Notes under the pieces: model-generated
Databases searched by the model: none
The model's input: only the letters and a program-made list of their open reading frames with translations
Told to the model about the DNA's origin: nothing
Assembly: GCA_965276825.1 (NCBI GenBank)
Contig: OZ255630.1
Coordinates: forward strand, 2,108,001 to 2,172,000
Length of the DNA: 64,000 nucleotides
Reading direction: 5' to 3'
Source: G965276765 sp965276825
Lineage (GTDB): Bacteria; Actinomycetota; Acidimicrobiia; Acidimicrobiales; Palsa-688
In this document: piece after piece, positions 41,522 through 52,260 of the stretch
How the letters are laid out: each line of letters begins with the position of its first letter
How positions within the stretch are numbered: position 1 is the first letter of the stretch
Program-made: the position numbers and the translations under genes

Positions 41522-42136
41522 ATGACCGACGCGCGCGGCACTGCCGACTTCTGGTTCGACCCTCTCTGCCCCTGGGCGTGGATCGCCTCGAGGTGGATGC
41601 TCGAGGTGGAGAAGGTCCGCCCGCTCGACGTCAGCTGGCACCTGATGTCCCTGGCCTATCTCAACGAGGGCCGAGACGAGCTCTCCCCGGAGTACAAGCA
41701 GATGCTGGCCACCGCATGGGGGCCGGTCAGGGTGGTGGCCGCGGCCACCGAGGCCAAGGGTGACGAGATCGTGCTGCCGCTCTACACCGCCCTCGGCAAC
41801 CGCTTCCACCAGGAGGGGGCCAAGCGCGAGCGGTCGACCTACGTCGCCGCCCTCGATGAGGTGGGCCTGCCGACCGCGCTGGCCGACGCCGCCGACGACG
41901 ACCGCCTCGACGAGGCGATCAAGACCAGCCACCACGCCGGCATGGACCAGGTCGGCATGGATGTCGGCACCCCGGTGATCGCCGTGGAGGGGGTGGCCTT
42001 CTTCGGTCCCGTGGTGAGCCCGATCCCCCGCGGCGAGGAGGCGGGCAAGCTGTGGGACGGTGTCCGCCTGGTGGCGGGGACCGACGGCTTCTTCGAGCTC
42101 AAGCGGACCAGGACCCGGGACCCGATCTTCACCTGA
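41522..42136 (+). CDS. Mycothiol-dependent nitroreductase homologue (DsbA-like, Rv2466c family)
   Basis: A 204-residue thioredoxin-fold protein that closely follows the mycobacterial Rv2466c pattern: ADFWFDPLCPWAWIASRWML at the N-terminus, LDVSWHLMSLAYLNEGRDEL, LATAWGPVRVVAAA, HHAGMDQVGMDVGTPVIAV, and GVAFFGPVVSPIPRGEEAGK ending FELKRTRTRDP. Rv2466c uses mycothiol and F420-independent chemistry to reduce nitro-compounds. Here the active site is CPWA, not CPWC (Cys16, Ala19), so only the nucleophilic Cys remains. It suggests a mycothiol-making host. ATG start; divergent from the RsbW-like gene with 130 bases between. Confidence 0.88.
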   Translation: MTDARGTADFWFDPLCPWAWIASRWMLEVEKVRPLDVSWHLMSLAYLNEGRDELSPEYKQMLATAWGPVRVVAAATEAKGDEIVLPLYTALGNRFHQEGAKRERSTYVAALDEVGLPTALADAADDDRLDEAIKTSHHAGMDQVGMDVGTPVIAVEGVAFFGPVVSPIPRGEEAGKLWDGVRLVAGTDGFFELKRTRTRDPIFT

Positions 42137-42164
42137 TCGCCTGCGCCCGCCCGGTTCCGGTCGC

Positions 42165-43274
42165 TCAGCGCGTCGCCGCCTCGATCACCGCGCCCAGGGC
42201 GACGAGCTCCTCCTCGCCGCCAGGGGCGCCGACGAGCTGGATGCTGGCCGGCAGCCCTCCCCGGCGGGGGACGGGCACGGCCAGGGCCGGCAGACCCGGG
42301 CCGTTGACCGGCGCGGTGGCCAGCAGGAGGCGGCCGCCGGGATCGCCGGCCGCCAGGGAGGGCACCTCGACGGTGAGGGTCGGCACGACGAGTGGCCCGT
42401 GGCGGCCGATCAGGTCCACCAGCCGGTCCCGCCAGGCCCGCAACGCGCTCCTCGCCCCACCGACGGCGAGGGAGGTGATGCCGGCGGCGGCGCCGATGAG
42501 GTCGCGCAGGTCGGCCGACACGCCGGTATCCGAGAGGAGGTCCCGGTCCACCTGCCACGCCTCGGCCGCCAGTACGGTCAGGGTGGCGTCACCCGCGGCC
42601 GCCCAGCCGGGCACGGCCACCTCCGTGACCTCCAGGCCGGCGGCGTCGAGCACCTCGTCGATGGCCCGGTCGACCGACGGCGGCGCGGGCAGCCGCACCC
42701 GTCCCACCGTGGATGGCGCCGCGCCGGGTGCGAACCCCGGCTCGAGGAGGGCCATCCCGGCGACCACCGCGTCCACGTCCGCTCCCATCGGACCCACCGT
42801 GTCGAGGCTCGGCGCGAGCGGCCAGACCCCCGTCGTCGGGATCCTTCCCCAGGTCGTCTTCAGCCCGACGATGCCGCAGCAGGCGGCGGGGATGCGCACC
42901 GAGCCGCCGGTGTCGGTCCCGACGGCCACATCCGCCTCGCCACTGGCGACCGCCACCGCCGAGCCGCTCGAGGAGCCACCGGGGATCAGCTCGGCGGCCA
43001 GCGGGTTGGTGGGTGTGCCGTACCAGGGGTTGATGCCGGTCGCCCCTGCCGCCAGCTCGTGGAGGTTGGTCTTGCCGACCAGCGTGGCCCGTCCGGCCGC
43101 GACGGCGTCGCGCACCCCGGCCAGGCAGGCGGCGTCGGCCGATGCGGGCGACGCCGTCCTCGCCACGGCCCGGCAGCCTGCGGTCGTCGGCAGCCCGGCC
43201 ACGTCGACGAGGTCCTTGACTGCGACCCGCAGGCCGCCGGTCCCTTCGTGCAGCCGCAGGATCCAGGTCGACAT
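42165..43274 (-). CDS. Amidase signature family protein
   Basis: A 369-residue amidase. The Ser-cisSer-Lys triad region is visible: Lys in GLRVAVKDLVDVAGLPTTAG near residue 20, the Gly/Ser block LIPGGSSSGSAVAVASGEAD and the second Ser in VAVGTDTGGSVRIPAACCGI. A further conserved stretch is GLKTTWGRIPTTGVWPLAPS. The protein is shorter than GatA (about 480) and lacks GatB/C neighbours, so it is probably a catabolic amidase and not tRNA amidotransferase. Start at the ATG at 43274; an upstream in-frame ATG at 43298 gives no family similarity. Substrate unknown. Confidence 0.9.
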   Translation of the reverse strand: MSTWILRLHEGTGGLRVAVKDLVDVAGLPTTAGCRAVARTASPASADAACLAGVRDAVAAGRATLVGKTNLHELAAGATGINPWYGTPTNPLAAELIPGGSSSGSAVAVASGEADVAVGTDTGGSVRIPAACCGIVGLKTTWGRIPTTGVWPLAPSLDTVGPMGADVDAVVAGMALLEPGFAPGAAPSTVGRVRLPAPPSVDRAIDEVLDAAGLEVTEVAVPGWAAAGDATLTVLAAEAWQVDRDLLSDTGVSADLRDLIGAAAGITSLAVGGARSALRAWRDRLVDLIGRHGPLVVPTLTVEVPSLAAGDPGGRLLLATAPVNGPGLPALAVPVPRRGGLPASIQLVGAPGGEEELVALGAVIEAATR

Positions 43275-43427
43275 GGCGCCAGCCTGGCACCCCGTCACGC
43301 CCGACGCCGGGTCGGGAACGGCGGGAGGCGACTCGGGCGGGTCACGCCGCCGTTTCCGCCTCCCGACCCGTGCGCTCTACGCTCACCAGAGCCGGCGCAG
43401 ATCGCGTCCTGGCCCGCAGGAGCCTCC

Positions 43428-43625
43428 ATGTCACTACCAGCCACCGTCGCGTCGGCGGTCAACCTCTACCATCCGGCGCACTCGGGCGACACGCCACTCG
43501 ACACCCTGCTCGTGGTCATCGGTTGCGTCGTGGCCCTCCTGCTGATGGCCATCCCCGCCGCCATGAGCAGGTCGTCGGAGGACCGCCGCCTGGCTGCAGC
43601 CGACGACGGAGAGCCCCCGGCCTGA
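43428..43625 (+). CDS. Small single-pass membrane protein
   Basis: A 65-residue protein with one membrane segment, DTLLVVIGCVVALLLMAIPA near 25-44, then a short charged tail RSSEDRRLAAADDGE. No signal peptidase site is evident. ATG with an AGGAG ribosome-binding site seven bases before it; TACGCT at about 43377 could be its -10. Family and function unknown. It lies between the amidase and the ABC exporter and converges on the latter. Confidence 0.65.
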   Translation: MSLPATVASAVNLYHPAHSGDTPLDTLLVVIGCVVALLLMAIPAAMSRSSEDRRLAAADDGEPPA

Positions 43626-43643
43626 CCCGGGTGCGCTCCCACG

Positions 43644-45581
43644 TCAGACGGTGTCGACCGCAGGGGAGCGAAGGCCGGGCGGGGCGTCGTCCTGCTGAGC
43701 GAACTGCGTGCGGTACAGCTCGGCGTAGAGGCCGCCCTCGGCGAGCAACTGCTCGTGGGAGCCGCGCTCGACGATCCGCCCGGCATCGACGACCAGGATC
43801 TGGTCGGCGTCGCGCACGGTCGAGAGCCGGTGGGCGATCACGATCGACGTGCGGCCGGCGAGGGCGGTGGCCAGGGCCTGTTGCACCGCGGCCTCCGACT
43901 CCGAGTCGAGGTGGGCGGTCGCCTCGTCGAGCACGACCACGTCGGGGGCCTTGAGCAGCAGCCTGGCGATGGCGACCCGCTGCTTCTCGCCCCCCGAAAG
44001 CCGGTAGCCGCGATCGCCGACCAGCGTGTCGAGGCCGTCGGGCAACGACCGCACGAGGTCGCCGACCTGGGCGGCGTCGATGGCCGCCCAGATCTCCGCG
44101 TCGGTGGCGTCGGGCCTGGCGTAGGCCAGGTTGGAGCGGATGGTCTCGTGGAAGAGGTGGGCGTCCTGGGTCACCACGCCGACCACGTCGTGGACCGAGG
44201 TCAGGGTGGCGACGCGCACGTCGACGCCGTCGATGAGCACGGAGCCGGACCGCACGTCGTAGAGGCGCGACACCAGCTGGCTGATGGTGGTCTTGCCCGC
44301 GCCCGAGGGCCCGACGAGGGCGACCAGGTCACCGGGAGCGGCCTCGAAGCTCACGTCGAAGAGCACCTGCTGGCGGGGCGGGTGCTCGAGCACGGCCACC
44401 GACTCGAGGGAGGCGAGGGAGACCTCCTCCGGCGTCGGGTAGCTGAAGTCCACGTGGTCGAAGGCGACCGACGCAGGACCGCGCCCGATGGCCACGGCGT
44501 CGGGCGCCTCGGCGATGAGCGGCTCGAGGTCGAGGACCTCGAAGACCCGGTCGAAGCTGACCAGCGCGGTCATCACGTCGACCTGGACGTTCGACAGGGC
44601 GGTGAGGGGGCCGTAGAGCCGGTTGAGGTAGGCGGTGAGCGCCACCAGGGTGCCGATCTGCAGCGAGCCGTGCACCGCGAACACGCCGCCCACGCCGTAG
44701 ACGAGGGCGGTCGCCAACGATGCGGTGAGCAGGAGGGCGACGAAGAACACGCCGGCGTACAGGGACTGGGTGATGCCGATGTCGCGCACCTGGGCGGCCT
44801 TGCCGGCGAACGCCGCGTCCTCGCTGCCCTGGCGCCCGTACAGCTTGACCAGCAGCGCGCCCGACACGTTGAACCGCTCGGTCATGGTGGAGTTCATGGC
44901 CGCGTTGAGGTTGTAGCCCTCCCGGGTCAGGGCGGCCAGGCGACGACCGACGTAGCGGGCCGGCACGAGGAACACCGGCAGGATCACCAGCGCCAACAGG
45001 GTGATCTGCCACGACAGGATCAGCATGGCGACGAGGGTCACCGAGACGGTCAACAGGTTGCCGACCACGGACGAAAAGGTGTTGGTGAAGGCGGCCTGCG
45101 CGCCGAGCACGTCGTTGTTGAGCCGGGACACGAGCGCCCCGGTCTGGGTCCTGGTGAAGAAGGCGAGGGGCATGGAGCCGATGTGGTCGAACACCCGGGT
45201 CCGCATGTCGTAGATGAGGCCCTCACCGATCCGGGAGGAGACGAACCGTTGCACCAGGTTGATGGCGCCGTCGACGACGGCCAGGCCGGCGACGATCAGC
45301 GCCACGGTCACCACCACGCCGATGTCGCCCCGGTGGGTGCCGTGCTGGGCGAGGATGCCCCGGTCGATCAGCTCGCGGTACAGCAGCGGGTTGGCCGCGC
45401 TGATGACGGCGTCGACGACGATCAGCACCAGGAAGCCGACGAGCAGCAGCCGGTAGGGCGCGGCGAAGCGGGCGATGCGCCGGAGCGTCCCCGGCTTCAA
45501 CCGCTGGCCGACCACCTTGCCGTCGCGCCCGAGCGAGCGCATCAGCGCCATCGGGTTGCCGCCGCCTCCGTGCATCGACAT
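43644..45581 (-). CDS. ABC multidrug exporter, fused permease and ATPase
   Basis: A 645-residue type IV ABC half-transporter. The permease (about 30-340) has six membrane segments, such as LLLVGFLVLIVVDAVISAAN and TLVAMLILSWQITLLALVIL, with the coupling region MRTRVFDHIGSMPLAFFTRT. The ATPase has Walker A GPSGAGKTT, Q-loop VVTQDAHLF, signature LSGGEKQ, Walker B VVVLDEATAHLD and the H-loop IAHRLST. Probably works as a homodimer. ATG start after GAGGAGAGGAG. The divergent MarR gene and the TTCCA-N2-TGGAA operator suggest drug-responsive repression. Confidence 0.95.
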   Translation of the reverse strand: MSMHGGGGNPMALMRSLGRDGKVVGQRLKPGTLRRIARFAAPYRLLLVGFLVLIVVDAVISAANPLLYRELIDRGILAQHGTHRGDIGVVVTVALIVAGLAVVDGAINLVQRFVSSRIGEGLIYDMRTRVFDHIGSMPLAFFTRTQTGALVSRLNNDVLGAQAAFTNTFSSVVGNLLTVSVTLVAMLILSWQITLLALVILPVFLVPARYVGRRLAALTREGYNLNAAMNSTMTERFNVSGALLVKLYGRQGSEDAAFAGKAAQVRDIGITQSLYAGVFFVALLLTASLATALVYGVGGVFAVHGSLQIGTLVALTAYLNRLYGPLTALSNVQVDVMTALVSFDRVFEVLDLEPLIAEAPDAVAIGRGPASVAFDHVDFSYPTPEEVSLASLESVAVLEHPPRQQVLFDVSFEAAPGDLVALVGPSGAGKTTISQLVSRLYDVRSGSVLIDGVDVRVATLTSVHDVVGVVTQDAHLFHETIRSNLAYARPDATDAEIWAAIDAAQVGDLVRSLPDGLDTLVGDRGYRLSGGEKQRVAIARLLLKAPDVVVLDEATAHLDSESEAAVQQALATALAGRTSIVIAHRLSTVRDADQILVVDAGRIVERGSHEQLLAEGGLYAELYRTQFAQQDDAPPGLRSPAVDTV

Positions 45582-45682
45582 CCGCTGCTCCTCTCCTCGG
45601 CTCCCGACCACGCGGCCGGTCCCTGCCGGCGCGGATCCCGATCTGGGCCGCAGCGACTTCGACGCCACCCGGGCGGTCTTTA

Positions 45683-45694
45683 TTCCATCTGGAA
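45683..45694. promoter_or_regulatory. Candidate MarR operator TTCCA-N2-TGGAA
   Basis: TTCCATCTGGAA is an inverted repeat with a two-base centre in the AT-rich 140-base gap between the ABC exporter and the divergent marR gene. It shares the 5-2-5 layout of the yceI operators but not their sequence. A direct repeat ACTGTTT (starting 45694 and 45710) lies between it and the marR start. Confidence 0.55.
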
Positions 45695-45721
45695 CTGTTT
45701 TGACATGTTACTGTTTCCTGC

Positions 45722-46180
45722 GTGACCGACCGAGTCGACGCCGGCCCGACGTGCGGCGCAGGCGTCGACGTCCCCGTCGGCCTGCTCGTGACCCGGCTCG
45801 GCCGATCGTGGTCCCACGGGCTGCGCCACGCCCTCGAACCGGTCGACCTCGACCCGAGGCAGTACCACCTGCTGCGCGCCGTGGCGTCGATGGCCGGCTG
45901 CTCGCAGCAGGCGGTCGGTTCGAGGCTGCGCATCCCGCCCAGCCGCATGGTGGACCTGGTCGACGGGCTCGAGGCCAGGCAGCTCCTGGTGCGCGTGGCC
46001 AACCCCGACGACCGCAGGGCCCACGCCCTGGTCCTCACCGACGGCGGCCGACGCCTGCTCGCCGGCGCCACCGAGATCGCCGGCGCGTACGAGCGCACGG
46101 TCCTCGAGCCGCTCCGACGCCCCGAGCGCGACCAGCTGCGGGCCCTGCTCGCCCGCCTCGATGCGGCCGGGCCGGCGTGA
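45722..46180 (+). CDS. MarR family regulator of the divergent ABC exporter
   Basis: A 152-residue winged-helix protein. It has LDPRQYHLLRAVASMAGCSQ, RLRIPPSRMVDLVDGLEARQ (recognition helix) and the wing VANPDDRRAHALVLTDGGRR. Dimerisation helices lie at both ends. It is divergent from an ABC drug exporter, the usual arrangement for local repression relieved by substrate. GTG start; the stop overlaps the rRNA methyltransferase start by four bases (GTGA), an odd partner that may be only a shared transcript. Confidence 0.9.
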   Translation: MTDRVDAGPTCGAGVDVPVGLLVTRLGRSWSHGLRHALEPVDLDPRQYHLLRAVASMAGCSQQAVGSRLRIPPSRMVDLVDGLEARQLLVRVANPDDRRAHALVLTDGGRRLLAGATEIAGAYERTVLEPLRRPERDQLRALLARLDAAGPA

Positions 46181-46962
46181 GCAGGGAGCCCCGCAGGGCA
46201 CCGGGGGCCGGCTCGCCGCGCGACCGGTTCGTGACCGTGTACGGGCGGGTCCCGGTGCTCGAGGTGCTCGGCGACGCCCGCCTCGAGGTCGACAAGGTGG
46301 TGCTGGCCGACAACGCCAGGGGCGAGGCCGCGGCGACGATCCTGGCGGCGGCCCGGCGGCGGTCGGTCCGCGTCGAGCGCACCGGGGCGCAGCGGGTCAA
46401 GCTGCTCGCCGGCAACGGCAAGCACGACCAGGGGGTCATCGCCGACGTGGTGGCGCCGAGGATGGCCCCGCTCGCCACCCTGGTGCGACCCACCCCGGCG
46501 AGCGTGGTGCTCCTGCTCGACGGGATCACCAACCCGGCCAACGTCGGCATGATCCTGCGCAGCGCCACCGCCGCCGGCCTGGACGGGATCGTGGTGCCCC
46601 ACCGGGGCTCGCCGCCCATCGACCCGCTGGTGGTCAAGGCCTCGGCGGGCGTGGCCTACCGGGCGCCGATCCTGCGCTGCGCCACCGCCGTCGAAGGGGC
46701 CGCGGCGCTCGTCGACCTCGGCTACCTGCTGGTCGGCCTGGCCGCCGACGCCCCCGCCGTGCTCTGGGACGCGCCGCTCGGGGGCGCCACCGCGCTGGTC
46801 CTCGGCAACGAGCGCGACGGCGTGTCCGCCGGGGTGGCCGCCCTCGTCGGTTCGTGGGTCGGCGTGCCGATGGCCAACGGCGTCGAGTCGCTCAACGTGG
46901 CCAGCGCCGCCGCGGTGACCTGCTTCGAGCTGGCCAGGCGCCGGGCCTCCGCGCCGCGATAG
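46177..46962 (+). CDS. SpoU/TrmH family RNA 2'-O-methyltransferase
   Basis: A 261-residue SPOUT methyltransferase. The N-terminal substrate-binding part has VTVYGRVPVLEVLGDARLEV and ILAAARRRSVRVERTGAQRV. The knotted SAM domain has the three SpoU motifs: LLDGITNPANVGMILRSATA, ALVLGNERDGVS and VPMANGVESLNVASAAAVTC. Closest roles are RlmB (23S rRNA G2251) or tRNA/rRNA Gm methylation; the target cannot be fixed. GTG start overlaps marR by four bases. Confidence 0.9.
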   Translation: MSREPRRAPGAGSPRDRFVTVYGRVPVLEVLGDARLEVDKVVLADNARGEAAATILAAARRRSVRVERTGAQRVKLLAGNGKHDQGVIADVVAPRMAPLATLVRPTPASVVLLLDGITNPANVGMILRSATAAGLDGIVVPHRGSPPIDPLVVKASAGVAYRAPILRCATAVEGAAALVDLGYLLVGLAADAPAVLWDAPLGGATALVLGNERDGVSAGVAALVGSWVGVPMANGVESLNVASAAAVTCFELARRRASAPR

Positions 46963-46966
46963 CCTT

Positions 46967-47338
46967 TCAGCGGCCCCGGAACCGGTCCAGGTCGCGCCGC
47001 TCGCGCTTGGTGGGGCGTCCCGCGGCCGGGTCCCTGGCGAAGAGCGGGGCGACCCGTTCGCGCTCGGGGCGCGGCCCGCTGTGGTCGACCACGCACTCCG
47101 CGGCGACGCTCGGGCCGACCCGCTTGTCGATCAGCCTGGCCACCTCGAGGCGGCGTTCCCACCCGTCCTGGTTGACGCTGACGACGTCGCCCACGTGCAC
47201 GGCGTGGGCCGGCTTGACCGCGGCGCGCTCGACCCTGACGTGACCGCCCCTGCAGGCGTCGGTGGCCTGGCTGCGGGTCTTGAACACCCGCACCGACCAC
47301 AGCCACCGGTCGACGCGCACCTCCTCCACGCCCGGCAT
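46967..47338 (-). CDS. S4-domain RNA-binding protein (Hsp15/HslR-like)
   Basis: A 123-residue protein with an N-terminal S4 domain (VRVDRWLWSVRVFKTRSQAT near 8-27, ACRGGHVRVERAAVKPAHAV, VHVGDVVSVNQDG) and a basic tail (RPTKRERRDLDRFRGR). Hsp15 rescues 50S subunits carrying peptidyl-tRNA, and this form lacks other domains. It converges on the rRNA methyltransferase gene with four bases between stops. Confidence 0.9.
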   Translation of the reverse strand: MPGVEEVRVDRWLWSVRVFKTRSQATDACRGGHVRVERAAVKPAHAVHVGDVVSVNQDGWERRLEVARLIDKRVGPSVAAECVVDHSGPRPERERVAPLFARDPAAGRPTKRERRDLDRFRGR

Positions 47339-47376
47339 GGTCGCGCACTGCCCGCTGCTCGGCGGTACCGTTCAGC

Positions 47377-48759
47377 GTGGCCTTCGACCTGGCGAAGCTG
47401 ATCGCCGACCGCAGCGGCGAGAACTTCCAGCTCCACAACCAGCACCTCAACCCGCAGCTCCCCCGGGTCCTGAAGACGATCGGCTTCGACCGCTTCTACG
47501 TCCGCGGTGAGGGTTGCTATCTCTGGGACGCCGAGGGGCACCGGTACCTCGACCTGCTCTCGGGCTTCGGCGTGTACGCCCTCGGGCGCAGCCACCCGAC
47601 CGTCAAGGCGGCGCTGCACGACGCGGTCGACGCCGACCTGGCCAACCTGGTCCAGCTCGACTGCGCCCTGCTGCCCGGGCTGCTGGCCGAGGCGCTGGTG
47701 GCGAGGGCCCACCCCGGGATCGAGCGGGCGTTCTTCTGCAACTCGGGCGCCGAGGCGGTCGAGGCGGCCATCAAGTTCGCCCGGAGGGCGACGGGGCGCC
47801 AGCAGGTGGTCTTCGCCGACCACGCCTTCCACGGGCTGACCACCGGGGCGCTGTCGCTCAACGGGGGCAGGGAGTTTCGCTCCGGCTTCGGCGACCTGCT
47901 CCCTTCGGCGTCGGTCGGCTTCGGCGACATCGACGCGCTCGAGCGGGCGCTCGCCGGCGGGGAAGTGGCCGCGTTCATGGTGGAGCCGATCCAGGGGAAA
48001 GGCGTCAACGAGGCGGCCGACGAGTACTGGCCGGCGGCCCAGGCGCTGTGCCGGCGGCACGGGACGCTCTTCGTGGCCGACGAGGTCCAGACCGGTCTCG
48101 GTCGCACGGGCAGGTTCTTCTGCCACGAGCACTGGGGCCTCGAGCCCGACATCATCACCGTCTCCAAGGCCCTCTCCGGCGGCTTCGTGCCCGTCGGCGC
48201 CATGCTGGCCACCGACCGGGTGTTCCGCAGCGTCTACGACTCGATGGACCATGCGGTGATCCACAGCTCGACGTTCGGGAGCAACGACCTGGCCATGGTG
48301 GCCGGGCTGGCCACGCTCGCGGCCATCGACGACGAGGGGATCGTCGAGCGGGCGGCGGAGACCGGCCGACGCTGGCGCGAGGCGCTCGTCCCGCTCCTCG
48401 ACCGCTACGAGCTGCTCCACGACGTGCGGGGCAAAGGGCTGATGATCGGGCTGGAGCTCGGCGAGCCCACGTCGCGGGCCCTGCGCCTGCGGTGGAGGGC
48501 CACGGAGCGGATCCGGTCCGGCCTGTTCTCCCAGCTGGTCGTGGTCCCGTTGTTCCACCGGCACCGGATCCTCACCCAGGTCGCCGCCGACAACATCAAC
48601 GTGGTGAAGCTGCTCCCGCCGCTGATCGCCGGCGACGCGGAGATCGACCTGTTCGTCGCCGCCCTCGACGACGTGCTCGGCGCGGCCCACGACGGGTCCG
48701 GCCTCTTCGTCGAGCTCGGTCGGACCGTCGCCCGCTCCAGCCTCCGCAGAGACCGCTGA
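47377..48759 (+). CDS. Class III aminotransferase (acetylornithine/4-aminobutyrate type)
   Basis: A 460-residue PLP enzyme. Seen are YLDLLSGFGVYALGRSHP, RAFFCNSGAEAVEAAIKFAR, DHAFHGLTTGALSLNGG, MVEPIQGKGVNEA, LFVADEVQTGLGRTGRFF, and the PLP-Lys motif ITVSKALSGGFVPVGAMLA. Late motifs are THSSTFG-like IHSSTFGSNDLAM and DVRGKGLMIGLEL. Relatives act on putrescine, acetylornithine, taurine or amino acids; the substrate is unclear. GTG start five bases after TACCGT (47366-47371), so leaderless. Confidence 0.9.
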   Translation: MAFDLAKLIADRSGENFQLHNQHLNPQLPRVLKTIGFDRFYVRGEGCYLWDAEGHRYLDLLSGFGVYALGRSHPTVKAALHDAVDADLANLVQLDCALLPGLLAEALVARAHPGIERAFFCNSGAEAVEAAIKFARRATGRQQVVFADHAFHGLTTGALSLNGGREFRSGFGDLLPSASVGFGDIDALERALAGGEVAAFMVEPIQGKGVNEAADEYWPAAQALCRRHGTLFVADEVQTGLGRTGRFFCHEHWGLEPDIITVSKALSGGFVPVGAMLATDRVFRSVYDSMDHAVIHSSTFGSNDLAMVAGLATLAAIDDEGIVERAAETGRRWREALVPLLDRYELLHDVRGKGLMIGLELGEPTSRALRLRWRATERIRSGLFSQLVVVPLFHRHRILTQVAADNINVVKLLPPLIAGDAEIDLFVAALDDVLGAAHDGSGLFVELGRTVARSSLRRDR

Positions 48760-48784
48760 GCGGCCGACCTCGACCGCACGGGGC

Positions 48785-49714
48785 CTAGCTCCTGACGGCT
48801 CCGGGGTGGGTGGTGACCGGCTTGGCCGAGTCGGGGATCGGGGTGGTGTCGTCCTCGACCAGGTTGCTGTGGCTCAGACCGATGACGCCCGCGACCAGCA
48901 GGACCAGCGCGACCACGACGAGGGCGAGGTCGCCGGCGCCGACGTTGATCCGCTCGTGGAACAGGAAGAACCCGAGCAGGCTGGCGATCAGCGGATCGAC
49001 GATGGTGAACCCGGGCTGCGAGGCGGCCAGCGGGCCGGCCTGCAGGGCGTGGGTGGACAGCACCACCGAGGCGGTGCCCACACCCACCAGCACGTAGGGC
49101 GACCAGGTGGAGAGGATCCCGGTGATCCCGTCGCCGGTGTGGGCGCTCAGCTCCTTGATCACCGCAGCCACGAACCCCCACGCCACACCCGTCGCCACCC
49201 CGAGGGTCGCCGCCCGGCGCGCCGGCGAGGGGGCCCGACCCCGCACCGGCAGGTAGGCGCTCACCGTGGCGATGGTCGCCAGCCCGAGCGACGAGGCGGC
49301 GGACAGGCCCCATGCGGTACCCGAGGCGTGCAGCTTGCCGCCGGAGGGATCGGCGGCGTAGAGGAACAACCCGAGCCCGACGGCCATGGCCGCAGCCGCC
49401 AGCCAGTCGCGCCCGCGCACCGGCTTGGTGCCGATGATCGACAGGTAGCCGAAGACGAAGAGCAGCTCGGTGGCGAGGATCGGCTGCACGAGGGCGAGGT
49501 CGCCGAAGTGCAGAGCGACGACCTGGAAGACGAATCCGGCGATCATGCTGGCCACCCCGACCAGCCAGATCGGGTGGCGGGCCAGCCGGACGAGGAGGCC
49601 GGGCCCGAAGCCGCCGTCGAAGGGGGCGCGGGCCGCGCCGACGCGCTGGCAGACCGACGAGGTGGCGGTGAAGAATCCGGCCACGAGGGCGAAGCCCACG
49701 GCCGTGCTGATCAC
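48785..49714 (-). CDS. DMT-superfamily (NIPA-like) transporter
   Basis: A 309-residue membrane protein with about nine hydrophobic helices. It begins ISTAVGFALVAGFFTATSSV and includes WLVGVASMIAGFVFQVVALH, GDLALVQPILATELLFVFGY and GPLAASQPGFTIVDPLIASL. The repeated QP-I/VDP-L motifs fit the DMT family of actinobacteria annotated as NIPA-like. The C-terminal 25 residues are soluble. Substrate unknown. The GTG at 49714 is chosen because the hydrophobic start follows directly. Confidence 0.85.
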   Translation of the reverse strand: MISTAVGFALVAGFFTATSSVCQRVGAARAPFDGGFGPGLLVRLARHPIWLVGVASMIAGFVFQVVALHFGDLALVQPILATELLFVFGYLSIIGTKPVRGRDWLAAAAMAVGLGLFLYAADPSGGKLHASGTAWGLSAASSLGLATIATVSAYLPVRGRAPSPARRAATLGVATGVAWGFVAAVIKELSAHTGDGITGILSTWSPYVLVGVGTASVVLSTHALQAGPLAASQPGFTIVDPLIASLLGFFLFHERINVGAGDLALVVVALVLLVAGVIGLSHSNLVEDDTTPIPDSAKPVTTHPGAVRS

Positions 49715-49857
49715 CTTCGAGCCCGCTTCCGTTGTCCCACCCGACCTGCCACGGCCACATGGTAGGGCGGCGAAGGCCGGTTGCTGCACGTCCCGGGGAA
49801 CAAAGGAGGTCGCCGCGCCGGTTGCACCGATCCCGGAATCACACACCTGGAGTTACC

Positions 49858-52197
<2,340 letters not shown>

Positions 52198-52260
52198 GTC
52201 TCGCTGGGCGCCCCGTCCGTGCCGAGCCCGGCCCGGCGGGGCGCCCCTAGGTTGGTGCCC

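Noticed and set aside
43309..43369. GGGTCGGGA / TCCCGACCC inverted repeat between the amidase and the small membrane protein
   Set aside because: Nine bases with a 43-base loop is not strong evidence in DNA this GC-rich, and it matches neither promoter nor stop position.
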